A stretch of DNA of 64,000 nucleotides from Micromonospora marina. Lineage in GTDB: Bacteria > Actinomycetota > Actinomycetes > Mycobacteriales > Micromonosporaceae. The stretch is taken from positions 62,001 through 126,000 of the forward strand of contig NZ_FMCV01000016.1 of the NCBI RefSeq assembly GCF_900091565.1, written 5' to 3'. The notes beneath the pieces were generated by a model. It worked only from the letters and a program-made list of their open reading frames with translations. It made no database searches and had not been told where the DNA came from. Made by a program: the position numbers and the translations under genes. The number at the start of each line of letters is the position of its first letter. Position 1 is the stretch's first letter. Positions 51,453 to 60,234 of this stretch are shown piece after piece.

Positions 51453-52577
51453 TCAGCATCGGATGCCGGCCCAGTCGTGGTGGCGGCGGACCGTGGAGAG
51501 CAGGTAGTCGACGACACGGCGGGACGTGTCCGGCACGGCGTAGTCGGCCGGACACGGCACGCCGCCTTCGGCACACTGATCCACCGCCACCCGAACCGCC
51601 TCCAGCACGCCTGCCGGGTCGAGCCCGGTCATGATGATGCCGCCGGCGTCCAGTGCCTCCGGACGCTCGATCGACTCCCGGAGAGTGACGGCTGGGAAGT
51701 TGAGGATGGCGCACTCCTCGCTGATCGTGCCGCTGTCCGACAGCGTGCAGCGGGCGTGTCTCTGCAACTGGACGTACTCGAAGAAGCCGAAGGGATCGTG
51801 GAAGGTGATTCCCTCCAGCGTGGTCCCGTCGACCGCGAGAGCCTCCAGCCGTTTGCGGGTACGGGGGTGGGTCGACACCAGCACCGGCAGCCGCCATTCG
51901 TCGCGGACCGCACGGAGGCAGTCGAGCAGCCGTTCGAGGCGGGCCGGTCGGTCGACGTTCTCCTCGCGGTGGGCGCTGACGACGAAGTAGCCGTTCGGGG
52001 TCAGCCCGAGCTGGTCGAGGATCGGCGACTGGCGGATGTCCTCGTGGTAGTGGTCGAGCACCTCCCGCATCGGTGAGCCGGTGTGCAGGATCCGCCGCGG
52101 GTGCAGTCCCTCGGCGAGCAGGTTGCGCCGGGCGTGTTCGGTGTAGACGAGGTTGAAGTCGGCGACGTGGTCCACCAGCCTCCGATTGGTCTCCTCGGGG
52201 ACGTTGAGGTCGAAACAGCGGTTGCCCGCCTCCATGTGGTAGACCGGCACCCTCATCCGCCTGGCCATCAGAGCGGCGATGCAGCTGTTCGTGTCACCGA
52301 GGACGAGCAGGGCATCGGGGTGCAGTTCCGTGATCGCCTGCTCGACGCCGGTCAGCACCCCGGCGAACACCCGGGCCAGTGAGCCGGTGTCGACCCGGAG
52401 GAAGCGGTCGGGCCGCCGGATCCGGAGATCGGTGAAGAACACCTCGGACAGCGAGTGGTCCCAGTTCTGGCCGGTGTGGACGAGTACGTGATCGACCGTT
52501 CGATCCAGTCTGCTCATCACCCGCGAGAGGCGGATGATCTCCGGCCGGGTGCCGACCACTGTCATGACCCGGGTCAT
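51453..52577 (-). CDS. capG: UDP-sugar 2-epimerase, CapG-like (UDP-L-FucNAc forming)
   Basis: Non-hydrolysing UDP-GlcNAc 2-epimerase-family enzyme of 374 residues. GTRPEIIRL, the MEAGNRCFDLNVPEETNR stretch, VSAHREENVD and LSDSGTISEECAIL are the family motifs. The combination with CapE and CapF homologues in the same operon indicates the CapG role: C2 epimerisation of UDP-N-acetyl-L-pneumosamine to UDP-L-FucNAc. Its ATG overlaps the stop of the glycosyltransferase gene by four bases. Plain WecB activity is the alternative. Confidence 0.88.
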   Translation of the reverse strand: MTRVMTVVGTRPEIIRLSRVMSRLDRTVDHVLVHTGQNWDHSLSEVFFTDLRIRRPDRFLRVDTGSLARVFAGVLTGVEQAITELHPDALLVLGDTNSCIAALMARRMRVPVYHMEAGNRCFDLNVPEETNRRLVDHVADFNLVYTEHARRNLLAEGLHPRRILHTGSPMREVLDHYHEDIRQSPILDQLGLTPNGYFVVSAHREENVDRPARLERLLDCLRAVRDEWRLPVLVSTHPRTRKRLEALAVDGTTLEGITFHDPFGFFEYVQLQRHARCTLSDSGTISEECAILNFPAVTLRESIERPEALDAGGIIMTGLDPAGVLEAVRVAVDQCAEGGVPCPADYAVPDTSRRVVDYLLSTVRRHHDWAGIRC

Positions 52578-53812
52578 CGGCGTGCTCCCTCGTGTGTCAT
52601 CTTCATCAACATGTCCTCGATCTGATCGACTCCGACCTGAAGCGCCATCCGCTCCCGGTACAGCCGCAGTGCGCGGGCGCTGAGGTCGGCCCGCTGCTCA
52701 CGGGACCAGCCCGCGACCTGCGAGAACCGATCGGCCAGTGCCTGCCAGTCCTCGGGCGGGCAGGTGAGCCCGACGCCCGCCGTCTCCACGAGACGGGCGG
52801 CGTCACCGGCCACGGCGGCGACAACGGGCGAACCACAGCAGAGCGCCGCCTGCAGCTTGGACGGTATGGTCGCCCGCAGCGCGGGCAGGTCGCGCAGACA
52901 GACCAACTGGTAGTCGGCGGCGGCGTAGAGTTCGGCCATCTGCTCGGGCGGGCGTCGCGCCAGAAACCGTACGTTGGAGGCACCGAGAGTGCCGGCGAGG
53001 CGGATGACCTGCTCCTGATCGACGCCGGACCCCACCAGGACCAGGTCCATGTGGTCGCGCACGGCGGCGGCGGCACGTACTGCCGTTTCCAGGTGCTGGA
53101 ACCGACCCATGTTGCCCGCGAACATGACGGTGCAGCGGCCTCGGTGCCCGATCGCTGCGCGGGCCTGTGCCGTCACGGGCACCGGCCGGAAGATCGACTC
53201 GTCGGTCCAGTTGAGCACCGTCCGCACGCGTTCCGGCGCCGCGCCCCGCTCCACGACGAGCTGCTGCATCGAGGGAGCGGTGACCGCGATCGCCGAGGCG
53301 CCCTGGTAGAGCCGCCGCATGACCGAGGTCAGTCCGGCGGCGAGGAATCTCCCCGTCACACCTGCCGGGGCCAGCCCGGAGGCGGTCACCGCTTCCGGCC
53401 ACACGTCCTGGACGTGCAGCAGCGTGGGGGTCCGGCGAAGACGGCGTAGCGCTGCCGCCGCGGCGAATGTGGTGGCCGGCGGATGGTAGACGTAGAGCGC
53501 GTCGACATGTGCGAGGTAGCGGAGAGCGGCCAGGGTGCTCGTCGCGGCGAACGACAGATAGCTGACCATCCTGCCGGCGGCCGAGCGGCCGTGACTCGCT
53601 CGTTGCGGCACCCGGCGCACGGTGAGCGCTCCGGTCGTCGTCGTGTCCTGCCAGCGTTGTCGCCAGCCGGGATAGATGTGGCCCCCGGGGTAACTCGGGA
53701 AACTGGTCAACACGCGTACCTCGTGCCCCCGCGCGACGAGTTCGTCCGCGAGACTGCCGGGGACGAAGACCGGCTCCGGTGGGTACCACTGACTCACCAC
53801 GCCGATCTTCAT
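52574..53812 (-). CDS. Glycosyltransferase (WbuB-like, candidate L-FucNAc transferase)
   Basis: GT4-family transferase of 412 residues beginning MKIGVVSQWYPPEPVFVP, a start shared with WbuB-type L-fucosaminyltransferases as I recall them. The donor domain has VMFAGNMGRFQHLETAV and the acidic motif region DYQLVCLRDLPALRATIPSK. It is embedded between the genes for CapF and CapG homologues with four-base overlaps on both sides, so it most likely uses the UDP-L-FucNAc they make. The acceptor is unknown. Confidence 0.85.
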   Translation of the reverse strand: MKIGVVSQWYPPEPVFVPGSLADELVARGHEVRVLTSFPSYPGGHIYPGWRQRWQDTTTTGALTVRRVPQRASHGRSAAGRMVSYLSFAATSTLAALRYLAHVDALYVYHPPATTFAAAAALRRLRRTPTLLHVQDVWPEAVTASGLAPAGVTGRFLAAGLTSVMRRLYQGASAIAVTAPSMQQLVVERGAAPERVRTVLNWTDESIFRPVPVTAQARAAIGHRGRCTVMFAGNMGRFQHLETAVRAAAAVRDHMDLVLVGSGVDQEQVIRLAGTLGASNVRFLARRPPEQMAELYAAADYQLVCLRDLPALRATIPSKLQAALCCGSPVVAAVAGDAARLVETAGVGLTCPPEDWQALADRFSQVAGWSREQRADLSARALRLYRERMALQVGVDQIEDMLMKMTHEGARR

Positions 53813-54930
53813 GCCGGTGCCGTCGCGGTCGGGAACACCGGCTCGGCGTAGGTGTCCGGACTGGTCGGATCGAAGATCTCGTTCGCCCAGAAGAGGGTCA
53901 GCAACTCCGCCGAGCCGGTGTTCGTGATCTTGTGCGCCCACATCGTCGGCATGTCCACCACCACCGGGGTGTCCCCGCCGACCGGAAAGGTCACGACCTC
54001 CTGGTGTCCGATCCGGCGGAGGGCGATCTCAGCGCTGCCCCGGAGGACGACGAACCTCTCGATCTTGGCTAGATGGAAGTGGTCGCCTCGACTGATCCCC
54101 GGACGGGTGGTGGAGGCGAACGTCTGTCCCCCTCCACCGTGCACCCGCACCGCCTCGAACAGATTCCCGCGGGCGTCGCTGCGGCACGTCAGCGGTATCG
54201 GGAAGAGCTGCGGGAAACAGTGTGATCGATACGTGTTGAACAGCCGCACCGCATGTCGCTCGTCCAGCGCCGGGATCTCTCCGGAGCGGTAGGTGGCCGC
54301 GAAGTAGGACAGGCGCTCGGCGAGTCGCGACACGCTGATCCGGAGTGCCGGCATGGCGGCGTCCCAGGCGTGGCCGGGAGGGGCACCGATCAGGCGAGCT
54401 GCGGCGTCCTGCGCGTGGACCAGATCGAGCTCCCGATCTCCGGTCACCTCCGGAGCGCCGCCGTCGGCGAGTTGCCGGCAGAACGTGGCCACGACCGAGT
54501 TGTAGAACGGGCGGCCGTGTTCTCCGTACAGGTTCGGCAACCTGACATCGTCGAACTCATAACCCAGGTGAGCGGCGGCAGCCAATGTCTCTGCCGCCTC
54601 GGCCTTGGCGTCTCCGTAGGGGGTGCCGTTGCCGGCCTGCGTCGAGTTCGCATACACGACCCGCTTCGGTGGCACCGGGCACTGCCGCAGGCCGCGGACG
54701 AGCGCGCTCGCGGCACCGGCGTTGCCCTGGACCAGGTCGGACTCGGCGCCACGGTTGACGCCACCGAGGTGCACCAGCAGGTCCGCCCCGTTGGCCCGGC
54801 TCGCCACCCGGGCCGGGTCGTTCAGTTCGATGCTCGGCAGGGTCACCGCCTGCGGCCACCCGATCGCCTGGAGCAGCACTCGGGTGTGCCATCCGAGGAA
54901 TCCACCGGCCCCGGTGAGAACGACCCTCAC
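53809..54930 (-). CDS. capF: CapF-like bifunctional UDP-sugar reductase with cupin domain
   Basis: Two-domain enzyme of 373 residues. An N-terminal Rossmann domain (VVLTGAGGFLGWHT, with YGDAK as YxxxK) precedes a C-terminal cupin starting near 245 (LTCRSDARGNLFEAV, GDHFHLAKIERFVVL). In Staphylococcus aureus CapF the cupin epimerises C3 and the Rossmann domain reduces C4 with NADPH in UDP-L-FucNAc synthesis. The metal-ligand His residues in GDHFH are present. ATG 54930 overlaps the CapE stop, consistent with stepwise pathway expression. Confidence 0.92.
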   Translation of the reverse strand: MRVVLTGAGGFLGWHTRVLLQAIGWPQAVTLPSIELNDPARVASRANGADLLVHLGGVNRGAESDLVQGNAGAASALVRGLRQCPVPPKRVVYANSTQAGNGTPYGDAKAEAAETLAAAAHLGYEFDDVRLPNLYGEHGRPFYNSVVATFCRQLADGGAPEVTGDRELDLVHAQDAAARLIGAPPGHAWDAAMPALRISVSRLAERLSYFAATYRSGEIPALDERHAVRLFNTYRSHCFPQLFPIPLTCRSDARGNLFEAVRVHGGGGQTFASTTRPGISRGDHFHLAKIERFVVLRGSAEIALRRIGHQEVVTFPVGGDTPVVVDMPTMWAHKITNTGSAELLTLFWANEIFDPTSPDTYAEPVFPTATAPA

Positions 54931-55967
54931 GGGACCAGTACCGGTTCACGCAGGGACAGTTCGGCCCGGATCTCGGGGAGCCCGAGCAGCAGCTCCCGGA
55001 CGGCCGGGACATCGAGTCGCGGTGCGTTAGCCGAGGTGAGATCCGTGACACCGGACGGATCCTGCGCCTCCACGGGGCGCTGAAGCGCGTAGTGCAGGCC
55101 CCGGGCGTCCAGCGGCACGCGGATGAAGTCGCCGAAGTCGTCGGCGCGGGCGACCTCGTCCGCGTTGGCGAGGCACTCGTGCTGCTTCTCCGCGTGGCGG
55201 CTGCCAATGATGTCGATCTTGTCCGGCACGTCGAAGAGGTGGCACAGGGCGGTGGCGAGATCAGCCACGGTGCATGCCTGCGCCCTGTGGATGAAGACGT
55301 CGCCGGAGCGGGCGTGCCGGAAGGCGTGTTCCACCAACCGCACCGAGTCGTCGAGCGACATCAGGAAACGGGTCATGTCGGGGTCCGTCACCGTCGGCGT
55401 GCGGCCGGCCTTGATCTGGCTGACGAACAGCGGAATGACCGATCCTCGTGAGTACATGACGTTGCCGTACCGCACACAGGACACGGTGGTCGCGCTGTCG
55501 GGACGGTTGCGGGCGTGGGCCTGGGTCAGCTTCTCCATCAACGCCTTGGTCATCCCCATCGCGTTCACCGGTTGCACGGCCTTGTCCGTGCTGAGCATGA
55601 CGACCGAGTGGACCCCGGCCCGTTCGGCCGCCTCGATGACGTTGGCGCTGCCGAGCACGTTCGTGCGGATCGCCTCGGTGGGGAAGAACTCGCAGACCGG
55701 AACCTGCTTCAGTGCGGCGGCGTGGAAGACGTAGTCCACGTCCCACATGGCCTTGACCAGCGAATCGAGGTCACGCACATCGCCGAGGTGGTACCGCACC
55801 CGATCGTCGTCGATCGCGTGGCGCATGGCGTCCTGCTTGGCCTCGTCGCGGCTGAACACGCGAATTTCCGAAACGACCCCGGTGAGGAGTCGGCGAACCA
55901 TGGCACGGCCGAACGAGCCGGTGCCGCCGGTGACGAGCACCTTGGCCTCGGGATCCAGGAGGGTCAT
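54927..55967 (-). CDS. capE: CapE-like UDP-GlcNAc 4,6-dehydratase/5-epimerase
   Basis: First enzyme of UDP-L-FucNAc synthesis, 346 residues, extended SDR. The NAD motif TGGTGSFG is at 13-20, STDKA at 126-130, and the YxxxK position reads MGMTK with Met137 replacing Tyr and Lys141 kept. From memory this Met is a feature of the CapE branch of inverting dehydratases, unlike FlaA1/PseB, which keep Tyr. It leads a five-gene coupled operon (capE, capF, glycosyltransferase, capG, LCP) and is divergent from the Wzy-like gene. Confidence 0.92.
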   Translation of the reverse strand: MTLLDPEAKVLVTGGTGSFGRAMVRRLLTGVVSEIRVFSRDEAKQDAMRHAIDDDRVRYHLGDVRDLDSLVKAMWDVDYVFHAAALKQVPVCEFFPTEAIRTNVLGSANVIEAAERAGVHSVVMLSTDKAVQPVNAMGMTKALMEKLTQAHARNRPDSATTVSCVRYGNVMYSRGSVIPLFVSQIKAGRTPTVTDPDMTRFLMSLDDSVRLVEHAFRHARSGDVFIHRAQACTVADLATALCHLFDVPDKIDIIGSRHAEKQHECLANADEVARADDFGDFIRVPLDARGLHYALQRPVEAQDPSGVTDLTSANAPRLDVPAVRELLLGLPEIRAELSLREPVLVP

Positions 55968-56015
55968 CGATTTCCTTCCGGTAGATCACAGCCGACCCTT
56001 CTCGACGGGGTTGGC

Positions 56016-56029
56016 CCTGCCTAGGTAGG
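56016..56029. promoter_or_regulatory. Palindrome in the capE/Wzy-like divergent promoter
   Basis: CCTGCCTAGGTAGG is a 14-bp palindrome with one mismatched pair, in the 185-base divergent region. An AT-richer TCTACTAGATAAAA follows. It could be an operator common to both operons; unproven. Confidence 0.35.
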
Positions 56030-56152
56030 TCTACTAGATAAAACCCCCACAAGGCACACAAAGGCGGAAATGGGACTACCCTGATCTCGTCGCGACGTTC
56101 GGATGGTGCCGGCGATCGTCGGGATGGACCCGGTCAACTCGGAGGTGTTCAG

Positions 56153-57529
56153 GTGGCTCCCGTTCAGGCGCGGCACGCGACGGCGCCGCTGCAGGGCCTG
56201 TCGTGGGACGACGGCGCCGAACGGCGAGATTGGCCGACCGGCCGAGAGAGCCGCGGGCGAAGGCGGGCCGGCGAGTGGGCGCCGCTGGCCGTCGCGCTGT
56301 TCTGGATGCTGGCCACGTTCGGCGCCTTCTGGCTGAGCGATCTCAGCGACCGGGTGCCGAACCCGGAAATGTTGTGCGCCTTCGTGCTCGGCGCCGTGGG
56401 CCTGTTCGCCCTCGGCTACTCCGCCCAGATACTCCTCAATCGCCCCGGCCGTACCACGACGACGCCACCAGCGCAGACGACCTGGGTACGTCGACTGGTG
56501 TTCCTGGGCGCGGGATACACCGTGGCGCTGAGTCTGCTACGACTGTCCGCGCTCGGAGCCACCGGACCGCAGGACATCCTCAACGGCCTGCGCGATCCCG
56601 CGGCGGGCTACCTGCACAAGCTCGACGCGTACGAGCAGGGGATCGGCCAAGGCGATGCTCTGGTGTCGCTACTGACGTTCCTGGGCGTCCTCGGCACGGT
56701 ACTGGCCCCCCTCCTGGTCGTGTACTGGCGCCAGTTGTCTGCCGCGGCACGGGTCGCGGGAATCGTCGGACTCTCCTTCGACGCGGCCTACTACCTCTAC
56801 ACCGGCACATTGAAGGGCCTCGGCGACACCGCGATCCTGAGCGCCGCAGGTCTGCTCGTTGTCATCACCGCGCCTCGGCACTCGCTGACGCGCCGCCGCG
56901 CGGCAGTCGTCATCGGGGGTGTCATCGCTGCGGTCTTCGTGGGATACCTCGCTTTCAACCAGGCCGCGCGCGCCGAGTCGTTCGGCACCAGCGACCTCAC
57001 CCGGCCGAGTCCGGCGCTGGTAGACCTGGTCGGTCCACGGGCCGCCGACGGCCTGACCGCCACCGCCTTCTATCCCACGCACGGCTACCTCGGCCTCGCC
57101 TACAACCTGCAGGAGCCGTTCGTCTGGTCGCAGGGACTGGGCGGTGCCCCCGCGATAAGGCTCTTCCTCCAGGAGACGTTCGGGGTCGACACCTCGGCTC
57201 ACCCCAGCTACCCCGAGCGGACGGAGTACGCCACCGGATGGCCGTCGGACCAGTACTGGTCAACCATCTATCCGTGGTTGGCCTCCGATCTGACGTTCCC
57301 CGGGGCGGCACTGTTCATGGCGGTGGTGGGCTGGTTCTTCGCCCGGGTCTGGCTGGACGTGACCAGGACTCGCCGGATCCTGCCCCTGCTGATCTTCGCG
57401 CAGCTCTGGATCCTCATCCTCTACCTTCCGGCCAACAACCAGCTCGGCATGTCGCCGGAGTCGGTGTTCGGGCTGATCACGCTGCTGATTCTCTACCGGG
57501 CGTCCGCATCGAGGCTGGTGCGGGTCTGA
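56153..57529 (+). CDS. Wzy-like oligosaccharide repeat-unit polymerase
   Basis: Membrane protein of 458 residues with about ten hydrophobic segments and a large extracytoplasmic loop (around 270-370, containing RAESFGTSDLTRPSP and YPTHGYLGLAYNLQEPF). That layout fits O-antigen or capsule repeat-unit polymerases, which have little conserved sequence. GTG 56153 follows GGAGG. It stands alone opposite the capE operon and would polymerise the repeat units flipped by the protein at 46474. Assignment rests on topology and context. Confidence 0.75.
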   Translation: MAPVQARHATAPLQGLSWDDGAERRDWPTGRESRGRRRAGEWAPLAVALFWMLATFGAFWLSDLSDRVPNPEMLCAFVLGAVGLFALGYSAQILLNRPGRTTTTPPAQTTWVRRLVFLGAGYTVALSLLRLSALGATGPQDILNGLRDPAAGYLHKLDAYEQGIGQGDALVSLLTFLGVLGTVLAPLLVVYWRQLSAAARVAGIVGLSFDAAYYLYTGTLKGLGDTAILSAAGLLVVITAPRHSLTRRRAAVVIGGVIAAVFVGYLAFNQAARAESFGTSDLTRPSPALVDLVGPRAADGLTATAFYPTHGYLGLAYNLQEPFVWSQGLGGAPAIRLFLQETFGVDTSAHPSYPERTEYATGWPSDQYWSTIYPWLASDLTFPGAALFMAVVGWFFARVWLDVTRTRRILPLLIFAQLWILILYLPANNQLGMSPESVFGLITLLILYRASASRLVRV

Positions 57530-57698
57530 CGGGGATGCGAGTCGCGGCCGGGTAGTCGGTACCGGGCCAGACCGGACGGCCACCGGGCCGAGACCGCCGC
57601 TCAGTAGCGTGTCGCGCCTCGACGTCACCCTGCTCCGGGATCGACGGCGTGGACTGCCCGGCGAGGCGGTGCCCGGGGGCGGGGACGCCGTACACGTC

Positions 57699-57739
57699 TT
57701 GACAAACTTACACAGTAAGGCTGTACCTTACGTCGTAAG
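57699..57739 (+). promoter_or_regulatory. Promoter with two tandem CTTAC-N3-GTAAG operators
   Basis: TTGACA at 57699-57704 is followed by TACCTT at 57724-57729 (19-base spacer). Two identical-arm inverted repeats, CTTAC-aca-GTAAG (57707-57719) and CTTAC-gtc-GTAAG (57727-57739), have centres 20 bp apart and cover the spacer, -10 and start. This is the pattern expected for a TetR-type repressor bound as two dimers. Confidence 0.7.
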
Positions 57740-57767
57740 TCTTTGGATGGCGTGTCGGGGAGGGGTC

Positions 57768-58502
57768 ATGGAGCCTGTCGCGATGGACGGAACCAGGAAG
57801 CCGGGCGCGGGAAAGAAGGTGTGCGTCATCGGCGCGTCCGGGAAGCTCGGGCGCTACCTGGTGCAGCATGCGTTGGACCGGGGCTACGAGGTGGTGGGCG
57901 TCTGTAGAGAGCAGAGTGTCCACAAACTCGCCGACCTCGCGGGAGAGATCACGGTGGTCCCCGGCGCGACCGACGATCGTGCCGTCGTCGCGCGGGCGGT
58001 GAACGGCTGCGACGCGGTGCTCACGGTGCTGGTGCCCTGGGGGGTTGAGCACTATGCCTCCGGCACCGCCCAGGCGGTGCTCGACCACGCGCGTCCGGGT
58101 GCCCGCCTGGTGTTCTCCTGCGGATGGCACATCACCCGCGACGGGAAGGACGTCTACACCCGGAGGTTCAAGGTGTACGCGGCCGTGTTCGGCCGGCTGG
58201 CGAAGCTCGCCCGCGTGGTGGACGTGGACGACCAGGTGGAGGCCTGCCGGAGGATCTTCGCCAGTGACACCAGTTGGACGGTGGTGCGGGGCAGCGACCT
58301 GGAAGAGGGGGGCAGCCAGGGTCTGCCGGTGTGGAGCCGACACGTGGGCGACCCGATCCTGGCCAGCAACCTCACCCGCCGCGTTGACTACGCCCGTTTC
58401 ATGGTCGAGGCGGTGGAGAACGACGCTCTCGTCCATGAGGCCCCGGCCATCGTCGGCCGGCTGACCCCCTCCGCCCTGGCGCACGCCGCCGGACCGGCGT
58501 GA
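57768..58502 (+). CDS. NmrA-like NAD(P)-binding SDR-family protein
   Basis: Atypical short-chain dehydrogenase of 244 residues. VCVIGASGKLGRYLVQHALDRG (about 16-37) is the GxxGxxG dinucleotide motif. There is no clear YxxxK; the LVFSCGWH segment stands where catalytic Ser would be. Related proteins are quinone reductases or redox sensors. ATG 57768 follows a GGGGAGGGG site. The strong promoter and double operator immediately upstream suggest induction by a small molecule through a TetR-type regulator encoded elsewhere. Confidence 0.85.
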   Translation: MEPVAMDGTRKPGAGKKVCVIGASGKLGRYLVQHALDRGYEVVGVCREQSVHKLADLAGEITVVPGATDDRAVVARAVNGCDAVLTVLVPWGVEHYASGTAQAVLDHARPGARLVFSCGWHITRDGKDVYTRRFKVYAAVFGRLAKLARVVDVDDQVEACRRIFASDTSWTVVRGSDLEEGGSQGLPVWSRHVGDPILASNLTRRVDYARFMVEAVENDALVHEAPAIVGRLTPSALAHAAGPA

Positions 58503-58607
58503 GCCCTCGGCTCGTCCGCCCGTGCCCGGCGAGCCCTGAGCGTGGCGGTCGCTGACGTGAGCGGCGTGTGACAGTGCGTCTCCCTTCACCTTGCTGTCGT
58601 CTGGGCC

Positions 58608-58616
58608 TGGTATATA
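58608..58616 (+). promoter_or_regulatory. Extended -10 promoter of the kinase gene
   Basis: TGGTATATA matches an extended -10 (TG-N-TATATA). The predicted start near 58623 leaves a leader of about 29 bases with GGGGAG before GTG 58652. Confidence 0.5.
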
Positions 58617-58651
58617 GGTGCGGATCCGCAGCGAGGGGAGAACGCACCACA

Positions 58652-60229
58652 GTGGACACCGCCTACCGGGTGAGCCCGCTTCGGGCCGCCGACCCCGCCT
58701 TCCTCGGGGAGTACCAGATGGTCGGCCGGATCGGTGCCGGCGGCATGGGGATGGTCTATCTTGCCGAGGACGCGGACGGCAGCTATGTGGCGGTCAAGCT
58801 GATCCACGCCGACCTCATCGCCGATCCCGAGTTCCGCGCCCGGTTCCGGGACGAAGTGGAGCGGTCCCGGCAGGTTCCATCGTTCTGCACGGCGGAGTTC
58901 ATCGCCGCCGACATCGACCACGACCCGCCCTATCTGGTAGTGGAGTACGTCGACGGGCCGAGCCTGGAGGAGGTCGTCACCGAGCGCGGCCCGCTGCGCG
59001 GCGGCACGCTGCACTCACTCGCGGTCGGGGTCGCCACCGCACTCACCGGCATCCACCGGGCGGGCATCATCCACCGGGACCTGAAGCCGGAGAATGTGCT
59101 GCTCCCGCCCGGCAGTCCCAAGGTGATCGACTTCGGGATCGCCAGGTCGTTCGGCGTCACAAGCAGACACACCCGCACCGATGACATGGTGGGCACGATC
59201 GCCTACATGGCGCCGGAACGGTTCGCCGACAACCGGGGCGATCCGGTCAGCGCGGCTGCCGACGTCTTCGCCTGGGGCTGCGTCATCACCTACGCCGGAA
59301 CCGGGCGGACGCCGTTCGGCGGTGACTCACCCTCGGCGACCGCAGGACGCATCCTCACCCAACCGCCGCATCTCGACGGGCTGCCCGAGCCGTTGCGTGA
59401 GCCCGTGCGCCTCGCCCTGGCGAAAGACCCGGCGGACCGGCCGAGCGCCCCGGACCTGCTCGCCATGCTGCTCGGCGAGAAGCGCGACGCGGCGCCGGTG
59501 CCCACGCGGCGGCACCCCCGGTGGCCCCGGTGGCGGTTGCCGGTCGTGGTCACCGTGGTGCTTCTCCTGGTCGGGGCGACCGCCGGCGTCCTGTCGGTCG
59601 GAACCGGCCCGCCGTCGGGTTCCCCGACGCCGTCCAGCCCGGGCGCCGCGTCCGCGCCGGCAGCCGCCGGCACCCCGTCGGCCGCCGTCCCGTCGTCGCC
59701 ACCGTCGCCAGAGCGATCGAGTCCTCCGGCGACCCCGTCCACCACACCGGATCGGACGGTCACCTCGCCCGCCCCGTCCGCCCCGCCCGCCCCGCCCGCC
59801 ACCGGCCCCTCGTCGGCGGAGCTCCCGGCCTCGGACAACCCGACCGGCCGCAACCTCGCCCTGACCGGAACCGCCACCGCCGCCGCGGCGGAAGGGCCGA
59901 ACTGGAGCGCCGGCAAGGCTGTCGACGGTGATCCGGCGAGCCGGTGGAGCAGCGCATTCACCGACCCGCAGTGGCTGGCCGTGGACCTTGGCAAGCGGTG
60001 GCGGATCAGCGAGGTGGTGCTGCACTGGGAAAGGGCGTACGCGGTCGCGTACCGGGTGGAGATCTCGGCGGACGGCGCCGCGTGGACGCCGGTCTACTCG
60101 ACCGCGACGGGAACCGGCGGTGTGGTACGGATACCCGTCGCCGAACTGCCCGGCAGGTACGTCCGCATGTACGGCACCCGACGCTCCGGCGACTACGGCT
60201 ACTCGCTGTACGAGATCGAGGTGCGCTGA
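58652..60229 (+). CDS. Transmembrane Ser/Thr protein kinase with extracellular F5/8 C (CBM32-like) domain
   Basis: Receptor-like kinase of 525 residues. The cytoplasmic Hanks-type domain has GAGGMGMVY (28-36), the ATP-binding Lys in VAVKLI, HRDLKPEN near 141, DFGIA near 160 and APE in MAPERF. One transmembrane helix (about 295-317) and a Pro/Ser/Thr-rich stalk lead to a C-terminal discoidin domain (about 420-525) with AVDGDPASRWSS and VRMYGTR. The discoidin fold usually binds carbohydrate, so the protein may sense a glycan outside the cell and signal by phosphorylation. GTG 58652 is chosen by the ribosome site and domain start. Confidence 0.92.
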   Translation: MDTAYRVSPLRAADPAFLGEYQMVGRIGAGGMGMVYLAEDADGSYVAVKLIHADLIADPEFRARFRDEVERSRQVPSFCTAEFIAADIDHDPPYLVVEYVDGPSLEEVVTERGPLRGGTLHSLAVGVATALTGIHRAGIIHRDLKPENVLLPPGSPKVIDFGIARSFGVTSRHTRTDDMVGTIAYMAPERFADNRGDPVSAAADVFAWGCVITYAGTGRTPFGGDSPSATAGRILTQPPHLDGLPEPLREPVRLALAKDPADRPSAPDLLAMLLGEKRDAAPVPTRRHPRWPRWRLPVVVTVVLLLVGATAGVLSVGTGPPSGSPTPSSPGAASAPAAAGTPSAAVPSSPPSPERSSPPATPSTTPDRTVTSPAPSAPPAPPATGPSSAELPASDNPTGRNLALTGTATAAAAEGPNWSAGKAVDGDPASRWSSAFTDPQWLAVDLGKRWRISEVVLHWERAYAVAYRVEISADGAAWTPVYSTATGTGGVVRIPVAELPGRYVRMYGTRRSGDYGYSLYEIEVR

Positions 60230-60234
60230 CCGCC

